Below, in pieces: positions 1 to 9,159 of a stretch of DNA of 64,000 nt. Numbering within the stretch: position 1 is the stretch's first letter; each line of letters starts with the position of its first letter. The DNA comes from Bacteroides sp. OM05-12 (lineage in GTDB: Bacteria; Bacteroidota; Bacteroidia; Bacteroidales; Bacteroidaceae), in assembly GCF_003438995.1 (NCBI RefSeq), contig NZ_QSUN01000015.1, positions 29,278 to 93,277 of the forward strand, read 5' to 3'. The notes beneath the pieces were generated by a model. The model made no database searches and was not told the origin of the DNA. It saw only the letters and a list, made by a program, of their open reading frames with translations. Made by a program: the position numbers and the translations under genes.

Positions 1-79
1 CCACGACAATCCCGACACTACAGACACTCGTCCGATACTGGTTGGCCGTCTCAAAATCAATAGCAGCAAACTCGTTCAT
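1..79 (-). CDS. DnaQ-like 3'-5' exonuclease, N-terminal fragment (cut by window edge)
   Basis: Only the first 26 codons are in the window, reading MNEFAAIDFETAN and onward. The sequence F-A-A-I-D-F-E-T-A is the ExoI motif of DEDD exonucleases related to DNA polymerase III epsilon; the D and E of DFE would bind the catalytic metal. GGAGG lies directly against the ATG, so translation probably depends on coupling: the stop codon of the formate-THF ligase gene ends 7 bases upstream. Family assignment is good; whether it is an epsilon-type proofreader, an RNase T-like enzyme or a BRCT-fused exonuclease cannot be told from the fragment. Confidence 0.75.
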   Translation of the reverse strand, partial: MNEFAAIDFETANQYRTSVCSVGIVV

Positions 80-85
80 CCTCCG

Positions 86-1753
86 TTAGCTCAATCCCTC
101 AACATAGCCATTCACAATATCTATCATCTCAGCCTGAGGAACTTTAGGCAATCCCGGCATACGCATGATATCCCCTGCTATCGCCACAATCATTTCCGCT
201 CCGTTATTAATCACTACATCCTTGATATGGAGTTCAAAATCCTTTGCCACTCCATAGGCTTTCGGGTCTGCCGAGAATGAATACTGCGTTTTGGCGATAC
301 AAACGGGATATTCACTGATACCCAGTCTATCAATTAACTTCAGCATCTTTTGAGCCTGACTGGAATAAGTTACCATCTTAGCTCCGTAAATACTTTTAGC
401 GACCTTCTCTATCTTAACCGGAATTGCATCCCCATCCGCATAAGTAAGTTTCAAAGTACCGGAAGGCTTCTTTTCTATTGTCTCTACAACGAGATTTGCC
501 AAATCGACTGCTCCTTCGCCACCTTGTGAGTAAGCATCATTAATGGCAAAACCAATTCCCGCCCAATCACAATATTCACGTATTTGATTGATTTCGTCTT
601 CCGTATCCGTACTATAACGGTTAAAAGCCACCACTATATTCTGATGGAAAGAACGAAGGTTTTGTATGTGTTTATCCAAGTTCTTTAACCCTTTGCACAA
701 TCCCTCGCTATTCGGTTCCTTGAGTTGGTCTACGTTCACGCCTCCGTGCATTTTCAATCCTTGGGAGGTAGCGACTATCACAGTCAGCTTAGGCTGCAAA
801 CCGGCTTTACGGCATTTAATATTAAAGAACTTTTCAGCTCCTAAATCAGCACCGAATCCGGCTTCTGTAATGACATAATCACCAAAAGTCATTGCCATCT
901 TAGTAGCTAACACAGAATTACAGCCATGGGCAATATTGGCAAACGGCCCACCATGAACGAAGGCTGCCGTATGCTCCGTCGTCTGCACCAAGTTCGGATG
1001 AATAGCTTCTTTCAACAAAACGGTTATAGCACCTGCCACTCCCAAATCTTTTACCGTAAAAGGTTTGTCGTCATAAGTAAAACCTAAAAGGATATTTTCA
1101 ATACGGCGGCGAAGGTCTTTTAAATCTTTTGACAAGCAAAGTATCGCCATGATTTCAGATGCAGGTGTAATATCAAAACCTGCCTCATGGGTTATCCCGT
1201 TAGCCTTTCCACCCAAACCGACTACTATATTGCGCAATGAACGGTCATTTACATCGAGCACCCTCTTCCAAAGAATTTCTTTCAGACCGAAACCTTCGGA
1301 CTGATGCTGGTACAAATAATTATCCAACAAGGCAGTTATCATATTATGAGCGGAAGTAATGGCATGGAAATCACCTGTAAAATGCAGATTTATATTTTCC
1401 ATCGGCAATACCTGGGCATATCCACCACCGGCAGCGCCTCCTTTCATTCCAAAACAAGGTCCCAACGAAGGTTCACGCAATGCTACAATCGCTTTCTTAC
1501 CGATCTTATTCAGCCCCAACGTTAAACCGATAGACACGGTTGTCTTCCCTATACCGGCTTTTGTAGGAGTAATGGCAGTCACCAATATCAGGTTACTTTT
1601 TTTAACCCGCTCCTCATCGATTAAATATTCAGGGACTTTAGCAATGTACCTGCCATAATTCTCAATGGCTTCTACCGGGATACCGGCTTCTGTTGCTACT
1701 TTCTTTATTTTATGCAGCTCTATGCTACGTGCTATTTCAATATCTGTCTTCAT
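86..1753 (-). CDS. fhs: Formate--tetrahydrofolate ligase
   Basis: Cytoplasmic enzyme that joins formate to tetrahydrofolate using ATP, giving 10-formyl-THF for purine and one-carbon metabolism. It is 555 aa, the usual length. The nucleotide-binding segment [11 protein letters not shown] is at residues 62-72 and the family signature [11 protein letters not shown] at about 102-112, followed by [11 protein letters not shown]. The second family signature reads [12 protein letters not shown], where most members have VRAL before KMHGG; this is a modest departure. A TAGTTTTG element lies at 1775-1782 upstream of the start. The exonuclease gene follows 6 bases after the stop, so the two are probably cotranscribed. 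gcvP at 14.6 kb feeds the same THF pool. Confidence 0.95.
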   Translation of the reverse strand: MKTDIEIARSIELHKIKKVATEAGIPVEAIENYGRYIAKVPEYLIDEERVKKSNLILVTAITPTKAGIGKTTVSIGLTLGLNKIGKKAIVALREPSLGPCFGMKGGAAGGGYAQVLPMENINLHFTGDFHAITSAHNMITALLDNYLYQHQSEGFGLKEILWKRVLDVNDRSLRNIVVGLGGKANGITHEAGFDITPASEIMAILCLSKDLKDLRRRIENILLGFTYDDKPFTVKDLGVAGAITVLLKEAIHPNLVQTTEHTAAFVHGGPFANIAHGCNSVLATKMAMTFGDYVITEAGFGADLGAEKFFNIKCRKAGLQPKLTVIVATSQGLKMHGGVNVDQLKEPNSEGLCKGLKNLDKHIQNLRSFHQNIVVAFNRYSTDTEDEINQIREYCDWAGIGFAINDAYSQGGEGAVDLANLVVETIEKKPSGTLKLTYADGDAIPVKIEKVAKSIYGAKMVTYSSQAQKMLKLIDRLGISEYPVCIAKTQYSFSADPKAYGVAKDFELHIKDVVINNGAEMIVAIAGDIMRMPGLPKVPQAEMIDIVNGYVEGLS

Positions 1754-1774
1754 AATAGTACATTTTAAAGGTTA

Positions 1775-1782
1775 CAAAACTA
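1775..1782 (-). promoter_or_regulatory. -7 promoter element of fhs
   Basis: TAGTTTTG on the minus strand fits the Bacteroidota -7 consensus TAnnTTTG, about 22 bases before the fhs ATG. No clear -33 TTTG is seen. Assigned by motif and position only. Confidence 0.5.
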
Positions 1783-1904
1783 ACAATAAAAGACGAAGAA
1801 TGGTTCGCCCTTTATAATTATTTATGCACACTCTTGCATTTAGGCCGTAAAGAAGTGAGAGTGAATCAAAGTCAAACTATTATTGAAGAAAGATCAATCA
1901 TATT

Positions 1905-1974
1905 ATAAGGCAAAAAGAAATTCCAATTGAGTAATGATACATCCCCCCTGCCAACTTATTCCTTTTTGCCTTAT
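1905..1974 (-). terminator. Long-loop inverted repeat after flavin reductase gene
   Basis: A perfect 12-bp inverted repeat (ATAAGGCAAAAA at 1905-1916 against its complement at 1963-1974) encloses about 46 bases that include a run of six C. It lies just past the stop of the flavin reductase gene and could end that transcript, but the long loop is atypical for an intrinsic terminator. Confidence 0.35.
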
Positions 1975-1978
1975 ACTT

Positions 1979-2539
1979 CTACTTTAATGCCACTCCATCC
2001 TTAAATGCATTGCCTACTTTCTCACCGATTACAAGATAATCGTTGTGTACCGGGTCGAAGATGATGGGACGCAGCTTGGATGGGTCTATTTTTCCTTTCT
2101 CGTCCAGAATACTTTCATCTGCCGAAACATTAACGATACGACCTACGAGATGACACGTTTCGGGGTCATACGATATGAGTTCACACTCGACGGCCATCGG
2201 CAGTTCGTCAATGAGCGGCGCATTCACAAATTCGGACTTTGTGGCATGAAAGCCCGCTTTGACAAACTTGTCCGGTTCCCGATTGCCGGAAACAATGCCT
2301 ACATAATCGCAGGCTACCATTTGCTCTACGGTAGCCATGCTTACAGTAAACGCTTTGGTAATAAGCAGATTTTTCACAGTCTTGTGACCGGCACTCAGGC
2401 ACATATTAATTTGGTCGTCCAGGTCGATACCTCCCCATGCAGCATTCATGGCATCGGGGGTTCCCTGCTCGTCGTAGGTAGCTACGATGAACACGGGTTG
2501 TGGATAAGTCCACGGTTTTGCTCCAAAATTCTTTCTCAT
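1979..2539 (-). CDS. Flavin reductase family protein (flavoredoxin-like)
   Basis: 186 aa, the size of single-domain FMN-binding split-barrel proteins of the flavin reductase/flavoredoxin family. The N-terminal half carries the family pattern NAAWGGIDLDDQINMCLS, followed by a TVKNLLITKAFTV segment, the region that normally contacts FMN. No signal peptide, so cytoplasmic. It probably transfers electrons through bound FMN; the partner is unknown. It has its own promoter element at 2583-2590, in the short gap after dxs, so it need not be cotranscribed with dxs. Confidence 0.85.
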   Translation of the reverse strand: MRKNFGAKPWTYPQPVFIVATYDEQGTPDAMNAAWGGIDLDDQINMCLSAGHKTVKNLLITKAFTVSMATVEQMVACDYVGIVSGNREPDKFVKAGFHATKSEFVNAPLIDELPMAVECELISYDPETCHLVGRIVNVSADESILDEKGKIDPSKLRPIIFDPVHNDYLVIGEKVGNAFKDGVALK

Positions 2540-2582
2540 AATGCTAGTTCCTTATTTCTATGTTACAACATATGGTTGGTTA

Positions 2583-2590
2583 CAAAAATA
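2583..2590 (-). promoter_or_regulatory. -7 promoter element of flavin reductase gene
   Basis: TATTTTTG on the minus strand, matching TAnnTTTG, about 43 bases before the ATG at 2539. Confidence 0.45.
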
Positions 2591-2601
2591 ACAATTTAAA
2601 T

Positions 2602-4401
2602 TCAGACTTGTTGTATTATTCCAATAATGTCTTCTGCTATTTGAATATCTGTCAAGTGATTTTTACGCAGGAACTCCGCCACATCGAACCGATCTTCAAA
2701 CTCTTTCTTTGCGCCATAGTTCAGTACTTTCATGTCGGTTGCTCCATAGTAACGGGTTATCATCTCACCGAAACCGCCGTCCAATACGCCGTCTTCCAGC
2801 GTGACTACCAATCGGTGGTCGGCTTTCAGGCTATCCAGCAGTTCTTCATCTACTCCGGTAATGTATCGGGGATTGATGAGAGTGGCATCGACATTTGCCT
2901 TTTCTTTCAAGAGTTTCCGGACCGATTGCCCTAATTGAAAGAAAGAGCCTAACCCCAAAATCGCTACTTTCGAACCGCGATGAGATACCTTATAACGGTT
3001 CAATTGGCTATAGTCCGCATCAACCGTTTCCTCGCTTGCGATTACATCATTGGCAGGGACGCGGATAGCTACGGGGTGTTCGTTTTGGCGAAGGCTCCAC
3101 TCCAGCATGGCAAAATACTCTTCCTTATTCGTCGGAGCGAGATAGACCATGTTCGGAATGTTGCTTATCAACGGAATATCGAAGAAACAGGTATGAGTGA
3201 CATCGTTCATGGCTGTTAATGAGCCCCAGAATACCAATATCACCGCCGGGTTATTATTGATGCAGAGGTCTTGTGACAGTTGATCGTAACTGCGCTGTAT
3301 AAAGGTACTATAAACTCCATAGACAGGCTTGCCACCGGCTGCAGCGATTCCCGATGCTAAGGCTACGGCGTGCTCTTCGGCAATGCCTACATCGACGAAT
3401 TGCTTTCCGGCACGTGCACGACGTTCCGGAGTGAATCCCATAACAGTCGGTGTACCTGAAGTGATTCCCACAACGCGCGAATCCTCTTTCATCTTGCAGA
3501 GGAGATATTCGGCGGTCAGGTCGGCATAGTCTTCCGGCACATCGGTCGGTATGACCTGCGGCACTCCGGACTCTTCCTTCGCTAGCTCCTCTAATACAGC
3601 TGCAGGGTCGAAAGGACTGCAATAATGCCATGCCTCTTTATGCTGTTCTGCCGGAGCATAACCCTTTCCTTTTAATGTATTGATATGCACCACTACGGGG
3701 TGGCGACTGTCTTTCACGGTCTCAAAGGCTTTTATCAGGGCTTCCACATCGTTGCCATCTGCCACATAAACATAGTCCAGCCCCATGGCCCGGAAGAAGT
3801 TGCATTCACACGTTCCATTGCTTTCGCGCAGGGCTTGCAGGTTGCGATAGAGTCCGCCGTGGTTTTCGGCGATAGACATTTGGTTGTCGTTGACAATGAT
3901 GATGAAGTTACTGTCCAGTTCGGCTGCATAGTCCAATCCTTCAAAGGCTTCGCCACCACTCAAAGAACCGTCACCTATCACGGCGATGACGTTTCCGGTG
4001 CCGCCTTGCAGGTCGCGGCCCTTTGCCAAACCACTTGCCAGGCTGACGGAGGTGGAGGTGTGACCGATGGTGAAGAAATCGTGCTCGCTCTCATTCGGTT
4101 CGGTGTAGCCTGATACTTCATCGTAGCGGTCGGCGTTGAGGAAGGCTTCTTTCCGTCCGGTCAGCATCTTGTGCACGTAACATTGGTGGGATACGTCGAA
4201 CACAATTTTGTCTGTCGGAGAGTTGAACACATAGTGCAGGGCGATAGTGGCTTCCACCATGCCGAAGTTAGGGCCGAAGTGACCGCCGTGGGCACTTAGC
4301 TTCTTTAGCAGGGTTTCACGGATTTCTCCGCTTAATACATTGAGTTCCTTCATGGACAATTGCTTTACATCCGAAGGAGAGTTAATTGTCTCTAAATACA
4401 T
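2602..4401 (-). CDS. Divergent DXS-like transketolase-family enzyme
   Basis: 599 aa, TPP-dependent, clearly of the 1-deoxy-D-xylulose-5-phosphate synthase family: GGHFGPNFGMVEATIALHYV near the N-terminus, GDGSLSGG ... NDNQMS as the TPP/Mg site, GIAEEHAVALASG with the catalytic Glu, STFIQRSYDQ and NDVTH (H403). Canonical DXS enzymes read DRAGIVGADGQTHQG here; this protein reads FWGSLTAMNDVTHT. By residue count, the two arginines that bind the glyceraldehyde-3-phosphate phosphate (E. coli R420 and R478) become W392 and A450. The N-terminal motif is FDVSHQ rather than WDVGHQ. It may be a second DXS paralogue with altered substrate, so the symbol dxs is withheld. Promoter element at 4455-4462. 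Confidence 0.85.
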   Translation of the reverse strand: MYLETINSPSDVKQLSMKELNVLSGEIRETLLKKLSAHGGHFGPNFGMVEATIALHYVFNSPTDKIVFDVSHQCYVHKMLTGRKEAFLNADRYDEVSGYTEPNESEHDFFTIGHTSTSVSLASGLAKGRDLQGGTGNVIAVIGDGSLSGGEAFEGLDYAAELDSNFIIIVNDNQMSIAENHGGLYRNLQALRESNGTCECNFFRAMGLDYVYVADGNDVEALIKAFETVKDSRHPVVVHINTLKGKGYAPAEQHKEAWHYCSPFDPAAVLEELAKEESGVPQVIPTDVPEDYADLTAEYLLCKMKEDSRVVGITSGTPTVMGFTPERRARAGKQFVDVGIAEEHAVALASGIAAAGGKPVYGVYSTFIQRSYDQLSQDLCINNNPAVILVFWGSLTAMNDVTHTCFFDIPLISNIPNMVYLAPTNKEEYFAMLEWSLRQNEHPVAIRVPANDVIASEETVDADYSQLNRYKVSHRGSKVAILGLGSFFQLGQSVRKLLKEKANVDATLINPRYITGVDEELLDSLKADHRLVVTLEDGVLDGGFGEMITRYYGATDMKVLNYGAKKEFEDRFDVAEFLRKNHLTDIQIAEDIIGIIQQV

Positions 4402-4454
4402 ATTCTAATGGTCTTTAATATTATAACACGAATCATTGCTTAGGATTCCAGTTG

Positions 4455-4462
4455 CAAATGTA
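4455..4462 (-). promoter_or_regulatory. -7 promoter element of the DXS-like gene
   Basis: TACATTTG on the minus strand about 54 bases before the ATG, fitting TAnnTTTG. Confidence 0.55.
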
Positions 4463-4739
4463 CGGATAAACTTACCTTGCGGGAGTATCCATATTACGGG
4501 TATTCCTACCTTTTTTACGGATTGTGTACTATACCGCCGTATGCTGGACGCCACCCTTGCCAACGGCATCACCCCATTGAGATAAAAGCTGTAGTCATGG
4601 CCTATCAAGTTATCGGCACATTGGGAAAGTGGGCTATAAAGAAAAGTTTTTATAGTGCCGTACAAGATTTCCGTATTGGTTTGTCGTGCATGGTGCGGCA
4701 AGATACAATCTGAAAAACGTCTAAGGGAGTGATGTCTTA

Positions 4740-4827
4740 CGCTCCGGTAGATGTGAGCTATCGCTCCCTTGAGCGTTGGTCAACGCCCCCTTGAGTGTAA
4801 GACAACGCTCCCTTGGGCGATTTACAA
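4740..4827. repeat. Four-unit array with exact 22-bp period
   Basis: Units begin at 4740, 4762, 4784 and 4806. The last three share CGCTCCCTTGAGCG-like starts and end in TCAA/ACAA; the first is degenerate. There are no spacers, so this is a short tandem repeat, not CRISPR. The final unit runs 6 bases into the acetyltransferase gene end. An inverted partial copy (CTAAGGGAG) lies just before the array near 4720, so RNA from either strand could fold. The rest of 4402-4739 holds only the DXS-gene promoter. Confidence 0.7.
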
Positions 4828-5316
4828 ACTCTTTTCAAAACAAAGATAAGGAATCGTACGGCCTTTCATGAAGATATTGCCCACAAACGTATAGCCGTTA
4901 TTCACAAACAACCGTTGCGCAGCTTTATTAAGAGAGAACGTATCCAAGCGAATACTTTTCATACCTTGTAGCCTTGATAGCTCTTCGGCAAATGTAAATA
5001 ACCTTTTCGCTACTCCTTTCCCACGAAAAGCAGGATTTACAGCAAGACGATGGATGCCATTTGCCGGCAATTCGGTCATCCACTCTACGTCATTGTATTC
5101 TTTCGATAAAGAACTGTTGATAGCCATAAAGCCGGATATAAATCCATCCAATTCTTCCAGCCAGAGTTCACCCAGTTCGATATCCTTACTATATTCCCTT
5201 TCTCCCGGATAATCAGAATCCCATTGGGTGTTACCTCCCTCCGTCATCAATCGTTTTACATCAAGAATGATGTTGAGTATCAATGGTAAATCTTCCGGTA
5301 TTGCTTTACGAATCAT
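4822..5316 (-). CDS. GNAT family N-acetyltransferase
   Basis: 164 aa, a single GNAT fold. The acetyl-CoA pyrophosphate loop is RGKGVAKRLF at about residues 98-107, preceded by the strand HRLAVNPAF and followed by IRLDTFSLNKAAQRLFVNNG, the motif B region. It should transfer an acetyl group to a small molecule or amine; the substrate cannot be read from sequence. It stands alone, with a -7 element at 5346-5353 on its own strand and the 22-bp array at its 3' end. Confidence 0.85.
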   Translation of the reverse strand: MIRKAIPEDLPLILNIILDVKRLMTEGGNTQWDSDYPGEREYSKDIELGELWLEELDGFISGFMAINSSLSKEYNDVEWMTELPANGIHRLAVNPAFRGKGVAKRLFTFAEELSRLQGMKSIRLDTFSLNKAAQRLFVNNGYTFVGNIFMKGRTIPYLCFEKSL

Positions 5317-5345
5317 CTCTTCTCCTTATTTATATCTCCGAAACG

Positions 5346-5353
5346 CAAAGGTA
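5346..5353 (-). promoter_or_regulatory. -7 promoter element of the GNAT gene
   Basis: TACCTTTG on the minus strand, about 30 bases before the ATG at 5316. Confidence 0.55.
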
Positions 5354-5397
5354 TAAATAAAAGTTTCAGACGCTCATATTATAAGCAACAATTAACG

Positions 5398-7533
5398 CTA
5401 TCTTCCGAACCTTGACGTATCCACATCACTCTTTTTCGACTCCTTAAAGCCTCCGAATTTATAAACGAATGAGAGGGAAACGGTGCGTCGATCGCTCAAT
5501 ACATTCATACGGCTATGCTGCCCTGCATAATTGACCGTAGTCTCGGGAATCGTACTGTTAAAGATATCATCGCAACGAAGCATCAACTGCGCTTTTTCCT
5601 TTGCAAAGGTCCATTTCAATCCGGCCGATACCTGATAAGAATCACTTAAATCATAAATACCCTGTATACTGGAAGTTGCATAATAGCCGGATATATCCAA
5701 CTTTAAATCCGGAGATGAAGATAGTTTCACGGTATTACTCAACATGGCAAATCCGAAGAAACGTTTACGGTCGAAAGACAGATGATGGAAATCAGACGCT
5801 CTTTCTCGTTTCTGAAAACTTTGCAGTGTCAATTGTGAGTTTAATATCTCACCTATTTTAAACGGAACGACCAAGGCAGCTCCCATTATACGTGAGAAAT
5901 CAAAGTTAACCGGTTGGAATATACCGTTCAAACTTTCATCCGACTGCCATTGGAGTTGTACGAAATGATCGGATGTATGATTGACAAAAGCAGTCAATAC
6001 ATACTTTTGTTTAAAGATATAGCTACATTGGAACTCATAAGAGCGCGAAGGTTTCAGGTACGGATTACCTTTCATTACCGAATAGGCATTGAGATAGTTG
6101 GTCACCGGATTTATCTCCCAATACGACGGATACTTCTTATCGCTCGACAAAGACAGTTGCAAAATATGCGTCGGCGAAATGACATAGCTTATATTGACAT
6201 TCGGAAACCATGCGACATTATCCCACAACGTACTTGTCCTGCCCCCGGATTCTTCCGTCGTTTTATAATATTCGGCAGCAATAGAGGCCTGTACCGATAG
6301 TTTCTGCGCAAAGGTCTTTGTAAATCCGGCAAAGGCATTCACTGTCCGTTCATTCTGAATACTTCTAAAGGATGAAGCCTCATCAAAATTATCATCCTGC
6401 CAAGTATCGGAAAAACTGTTGTTGCGGGAGAAGGAAACATTTACTCCGTAAGTCAATCCCCAATCGTCGGGCAACGTATGTGTCTGGTTTACGTAAACCA
6501 TTCCTTTATGGATACGTTGCTCCGAAGCGGATAGAATAGTTTTCTTCAATTCCTCACCGGAGCGATTGGCTAAATCCTGATCCGAGTTATCCTTATAATA
6601 AGTATAATCCGCACCGGCCACCAAACCGAAATGAGAATTATACTCCAACCTCAGATTATGCAGTCCCGAAGGTCCTTCCACAGTATTATCCGTATAGACT
6701 TTCTCATAGGCAACTTCATCCCGCAACGCAAAGTCTGTTTCCGAATGACGCCGGCTTGTTGCATCGTCCAACTGAGCCGTATAAGTGAGATTCAGTTTAT
6801 CCTTACTCTTAAAAGTATATCCTGTGCCTATGCGGACATTATGTGCCAGTTGTTTACCCTTCCCCCTATCCACCTGAGTTATCCGGTTCAATACGTCATT
6901 ATAGGTGTGAAGTGACAGCAAGTCTTCTCCCGTCCGCCACTGCGTCCAGTTGTTAGAGTAGAGAGCATCCAGAGAGAATCTGGATGTGACATAAAGTAAA
7001 TTACCGCGCAGCATCGTGCTCCCGTAACGGGTTTGAGAATAAGCAGCCGCCACTTCTCCCTGCAAAGTATCCTCCATTTGTTCCTCCAAGAGGATATTAA
7101 TCAATGCTCCCCTCACATTATACTGTGGTGGAGCACTATACATAACCTCCGCTTTTGCTACCATCGACGCAGGTATGGATTTCAGCAAAGAAAGTAACTG
7201 TTCGTAGCTCATGGTAGACAACTGTCCGTTGATGATAATATGTAACGAACTACTCCCTATCAGCGACAAGTCGTTTTCATTACGGGAAATCACTCCCGGC
7301 AACTCTTTTATAGCGTCAAAAGCATTATTCACCGCTTTATCTTTTATCAGACGCGGAACGTCATATTTCAGTTTACCATCCTCGACCTTCACTATCGGAC
7401 GCTCTCCTTTTACCATCACTTCGGGTAGTTTCACCAGAACACTGTCTAAGAATACGTGTACCGAATCCGTCTGTTGGGCAAATAGCTGCACCAACCAAAG
7501 CGAGAATACAGCCACCCATATAATACGTTTCAT
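5398..7533 (-). CDS. TonB-receptor-like outer-membrane beta-barrel protein
   Basis: 711 aa from the ATG at 7533, chosen because it begins a clear signal peptide (MKRIIWVAVFSLWLVQLFAQ); the frame is open 18 codons further up but lacks one there. After the signal, residues about 40-165 look like a plug (DAIKELPGVISR ... IIINGQLSTMSYEQL), then a long barrel of alternating aromatic and polar strands ends in a C-terminal strand with SLSFVYKFGG. No carboxypeptidase-like N-terminal domain is seen, which fits the 'outer membrane protein beta-barrel family' group. Substrate unknown. It is divergent from a histidine kinase/response regulator pair, which may control it; that link is inferred from position only. 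Confidence 0.85.
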   Translation of the reverse strand: MKRIIWVAVFSLWLVQLFAQQTDSVHVFLDSVLVKLPEVMVKGERPIVKVEDGKLKYDVPRLIKDKAVNNAFDAIKELPGVISRNENDLSLIGSSSLHIIINGQLSTMSYEQLLSLLKSIPASMVAKAEVMYSAPPQYNVRGALINILLEEQMEDTLQGEVAAAYSQTRYGSTMLRGNLLYVTSRFSLDALYSNNWTQWRTGEDLLSLHTYNDVLNRITQVDRGKGKQLAHNVRIGTGYTFKSKDKLNLTYTAQLDDATSRRHSETDFALRDEVAYEKVYTDNTVEGPSGLHNLRLEYNSHFGLVAGADYTYYKDNSDQDLANRSGEELKKTILSASEQRIHKGMVYVNQTHTLPDDWGLTYGVNVSFSRNNSFSDTWQDDNFDEASSFRSIQNERTVNAFAGFTKTFAQKLSVQASIAAEYYKTTEESGGRTSTLWDNVAWFPNVNISYVISPTHILQLSLSSDKKYPSYWEINPVTNYLNAYSVMKGNPYLKPSRSYEFQCSYIFKQKYVLTAFVNHTSDHFVQLQWQSDESLNGIFQPVNFDFSRIMGAALVVPFKIGEILNSQLTLQSFQKRERASDFHHLSFDRKRFFGFAMLSNTVKLSSSPDLKLDISGYYATSSIQGIYDLSDSYQVSAGLKWTFAKEKAQLMLRCDDIFNSTIPETTVNYAGQHSRMNVLSDRRTVSLSFVYKFGGFKESKKSDVDTSRFGR

Positions 7534-7652
7534 AATCTTTTGTTTAAGGGTATATCGCAAAATACGGCAAAATAGAAATATATTCACGTTATCATTTGCT
7601 TACGAAGTGTTATTTAGTCTTATCAAAAAGGAGGATGATAGCCTGTTCTTAC

Positions 7653-7660
7653 TATTTTTG
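7653..7660 (+). promoter_or_regulatory. -7 promoter element, near-leaderless histidine kinase transcript
   Basis: TATTTTTG ends only 5 bases before the ATG at 7666. If used, transcription would start at or within a base or two of the start codon. GGAGG occurs at 7631-7635 but is too far from the ATG to act as a normal ribosome site. Confidence 0.4.
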
Positions 7661-7665
7661 TCAGC

Positions 7666-9159
7666 ATGAAATTGCCTATTAAAATTATTGCCACCCTTGT
7701 CATTCTATCATTGATAGGTGTATTCGGGTATCAGACCTATTGGCTTACGGGACTTTATCACACGATGAAAGAGCGCATGGTAAAGGACATCCATGAATCC
7801 ATGCAAATGGGCGATTACAGTGAAATGATGTTCAGAATAGACTCACTCAGCCGTTACAGTGAGTTGCACGGGATGATAGAGGCAAGTGCCGGTGCTGTCA
7901 ATGACACGGTAGCTGCTGAAAACGGAGGGCAAATCTATATGAAATCAAATGCTTCGGCACAGGATTCGGTGGGCAACTCCATGGAAAACGAACAAGAAGC
8001 AACGCTCATGGCGGATAACCCTTTCAGTGCGCAAATAAAAAAGACGAATGATTTATTGCTGCTTTCACAATATTTCCAAAGGGGCATACACTCCGGACTG
8101 GATGACTTCACGGATATGAATGTACAACGATATGACAGCTTACTGACAACCATTCTTGCCGACAAAGGTATCGTAGCTCCGCACCGCAGTGAAATACTCC
8201 ATTGCACCAACCGGTACCGGAACGACAGTTTGCTGCACGATACCGTATTAATAGCAACCGTCACCAATGTTCCTTCTTACCGTCCCGGCCCCAAAGCCAT
8301 ACATTTTGATTACATATTCGATATACATGGAAGCTCTATCCACAGGCTATGGATGGAACCGATAGAAATACTCGTACTCAAGCAGATGACAGGTATCCTG
8401 ATAACATCCCTACTTATTCTTATCATTCTGTCCTTCTCCTTCGGATACCTTATTCATATCCTGTTCCGGCAGAAGACCCTTGAAGAAATGAAAGAAGACT
8501 TCACCCATAACATGACGCATGAGCTGAAAACTCCGATTGCCGTTGCTTATGCAGCCAATGACGCCATGCTCAATTTTGAGATAAACGATAAAGAGAAGAG
8601 AAGGAAATACCAGTACGTCATACAGGAACAATTAAAACAGCTCGGCGGATTGGTCGAACAAATCCTCTCGATGAGTATGGAACAAAAGCGGAACTTCAAG
8701 TTGCATAAAGAGTCTATCCATATAAAAGAATTGTTGGACGAACTTATTGAGCAGCACAAGCTGAAAGCCGATAAACCCGTCACATTCCATACGGACATCC
8801 GTCCCGAAGATTTAACGGTGAATGCCGACCGCACGCACTTGTATAATATCATCAGCAATCTGATAGACAACGGAGTGAAGTATTCCGATGATTCCGCCCA
8901 TATATCCATCCGTGCCGAACAAAACGATGAATATACCCTCCTATCCGTCACGGACAAAGGCAACGGCATACCTTCCGATAAGCTGGCGCATATTTTTGAT
9001 AAGTTCTACCGCATACCTACCGGCAACCGTCATGCCGTAAAGGGTTACGGACTCGGATTATACTATGTAAAAACAATGGTGGAACAACATAAAGGGAGAA
9101 TTTCAGTTAATAGTATTACCGGACAAGGTTCCACGTTTACAATCCTGCTACCGCTATGA
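7666..9159 (+). CDS. Sensor histidine kinase
   Basis: 497 aa inner-membrane kinase. A first membrane segment lies at residues about 6-27, a periplasmic sensor region of roughly 200 residues follows with no domain I recognise, and a second membrane segment lies at about 240-267. The H-box is THELKTP with phosphoacceptor H285, then N-box (SNLIDNGVKYS), G1 (DKGNGIP), F-box (FDKFYRIPTGN) and G2 (GYGLGLYYV). All catalytic boxes are intact. The last 4 bases overlap the response regulator start (ATGA type), so the two are translationally coupled. The divergent outer-membrane gene is the likely target or neighbour in function. Confidence 0.95.
   Translation: MKLPIKIIATLVILSLIGVFGYQTYWLTGLYHTMKERMVKDIHESMQMGDYSEMMFRIDSLSRYSELHGMIEASAGAVNDTVAAENGGQIYMKSNASAQDSVGNSMENEQEATLMADNPFSAQIKKTNDLLLLSQYFQRGIHSGLDDFTDMNVQRYDSLLTTILADKGIVAPHRSEILHCTNRYRNDSLLHDTVLIATVTNVPSYRPGPKAIHFDYIFDIHGSSIHRLWMEPIEILVLKQMTGILITSLLILIILSFSFGYLIHILFRQKTLEEMKEDFTHNMTHELKTPIAVAYAANDAMLNFEINDKEKRRKYQYVIQEQLKQLGGLVEQILSMSMEQKRNFKLHKESIHIKELLDELIEQHKLKADKPVTFHTDIRPEDLTVNADRTHLYNIISNLIDNGVKYSDDSAHISIRAEQNDEYTLLSVTDKGNGIPSDKLAHIFDKFYRIPTGNRHAVKGYGLGLYYVKTMVEQHKGRISVNSITGQGSTFTILLPL

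Noticed and set aside
4405..4701. 98-aa open frame on the minus strand between the DXS-like and GNAT genes
   Set aside because: No family features, poor composition, and it overlaps the promoter of the DXS-like gene.
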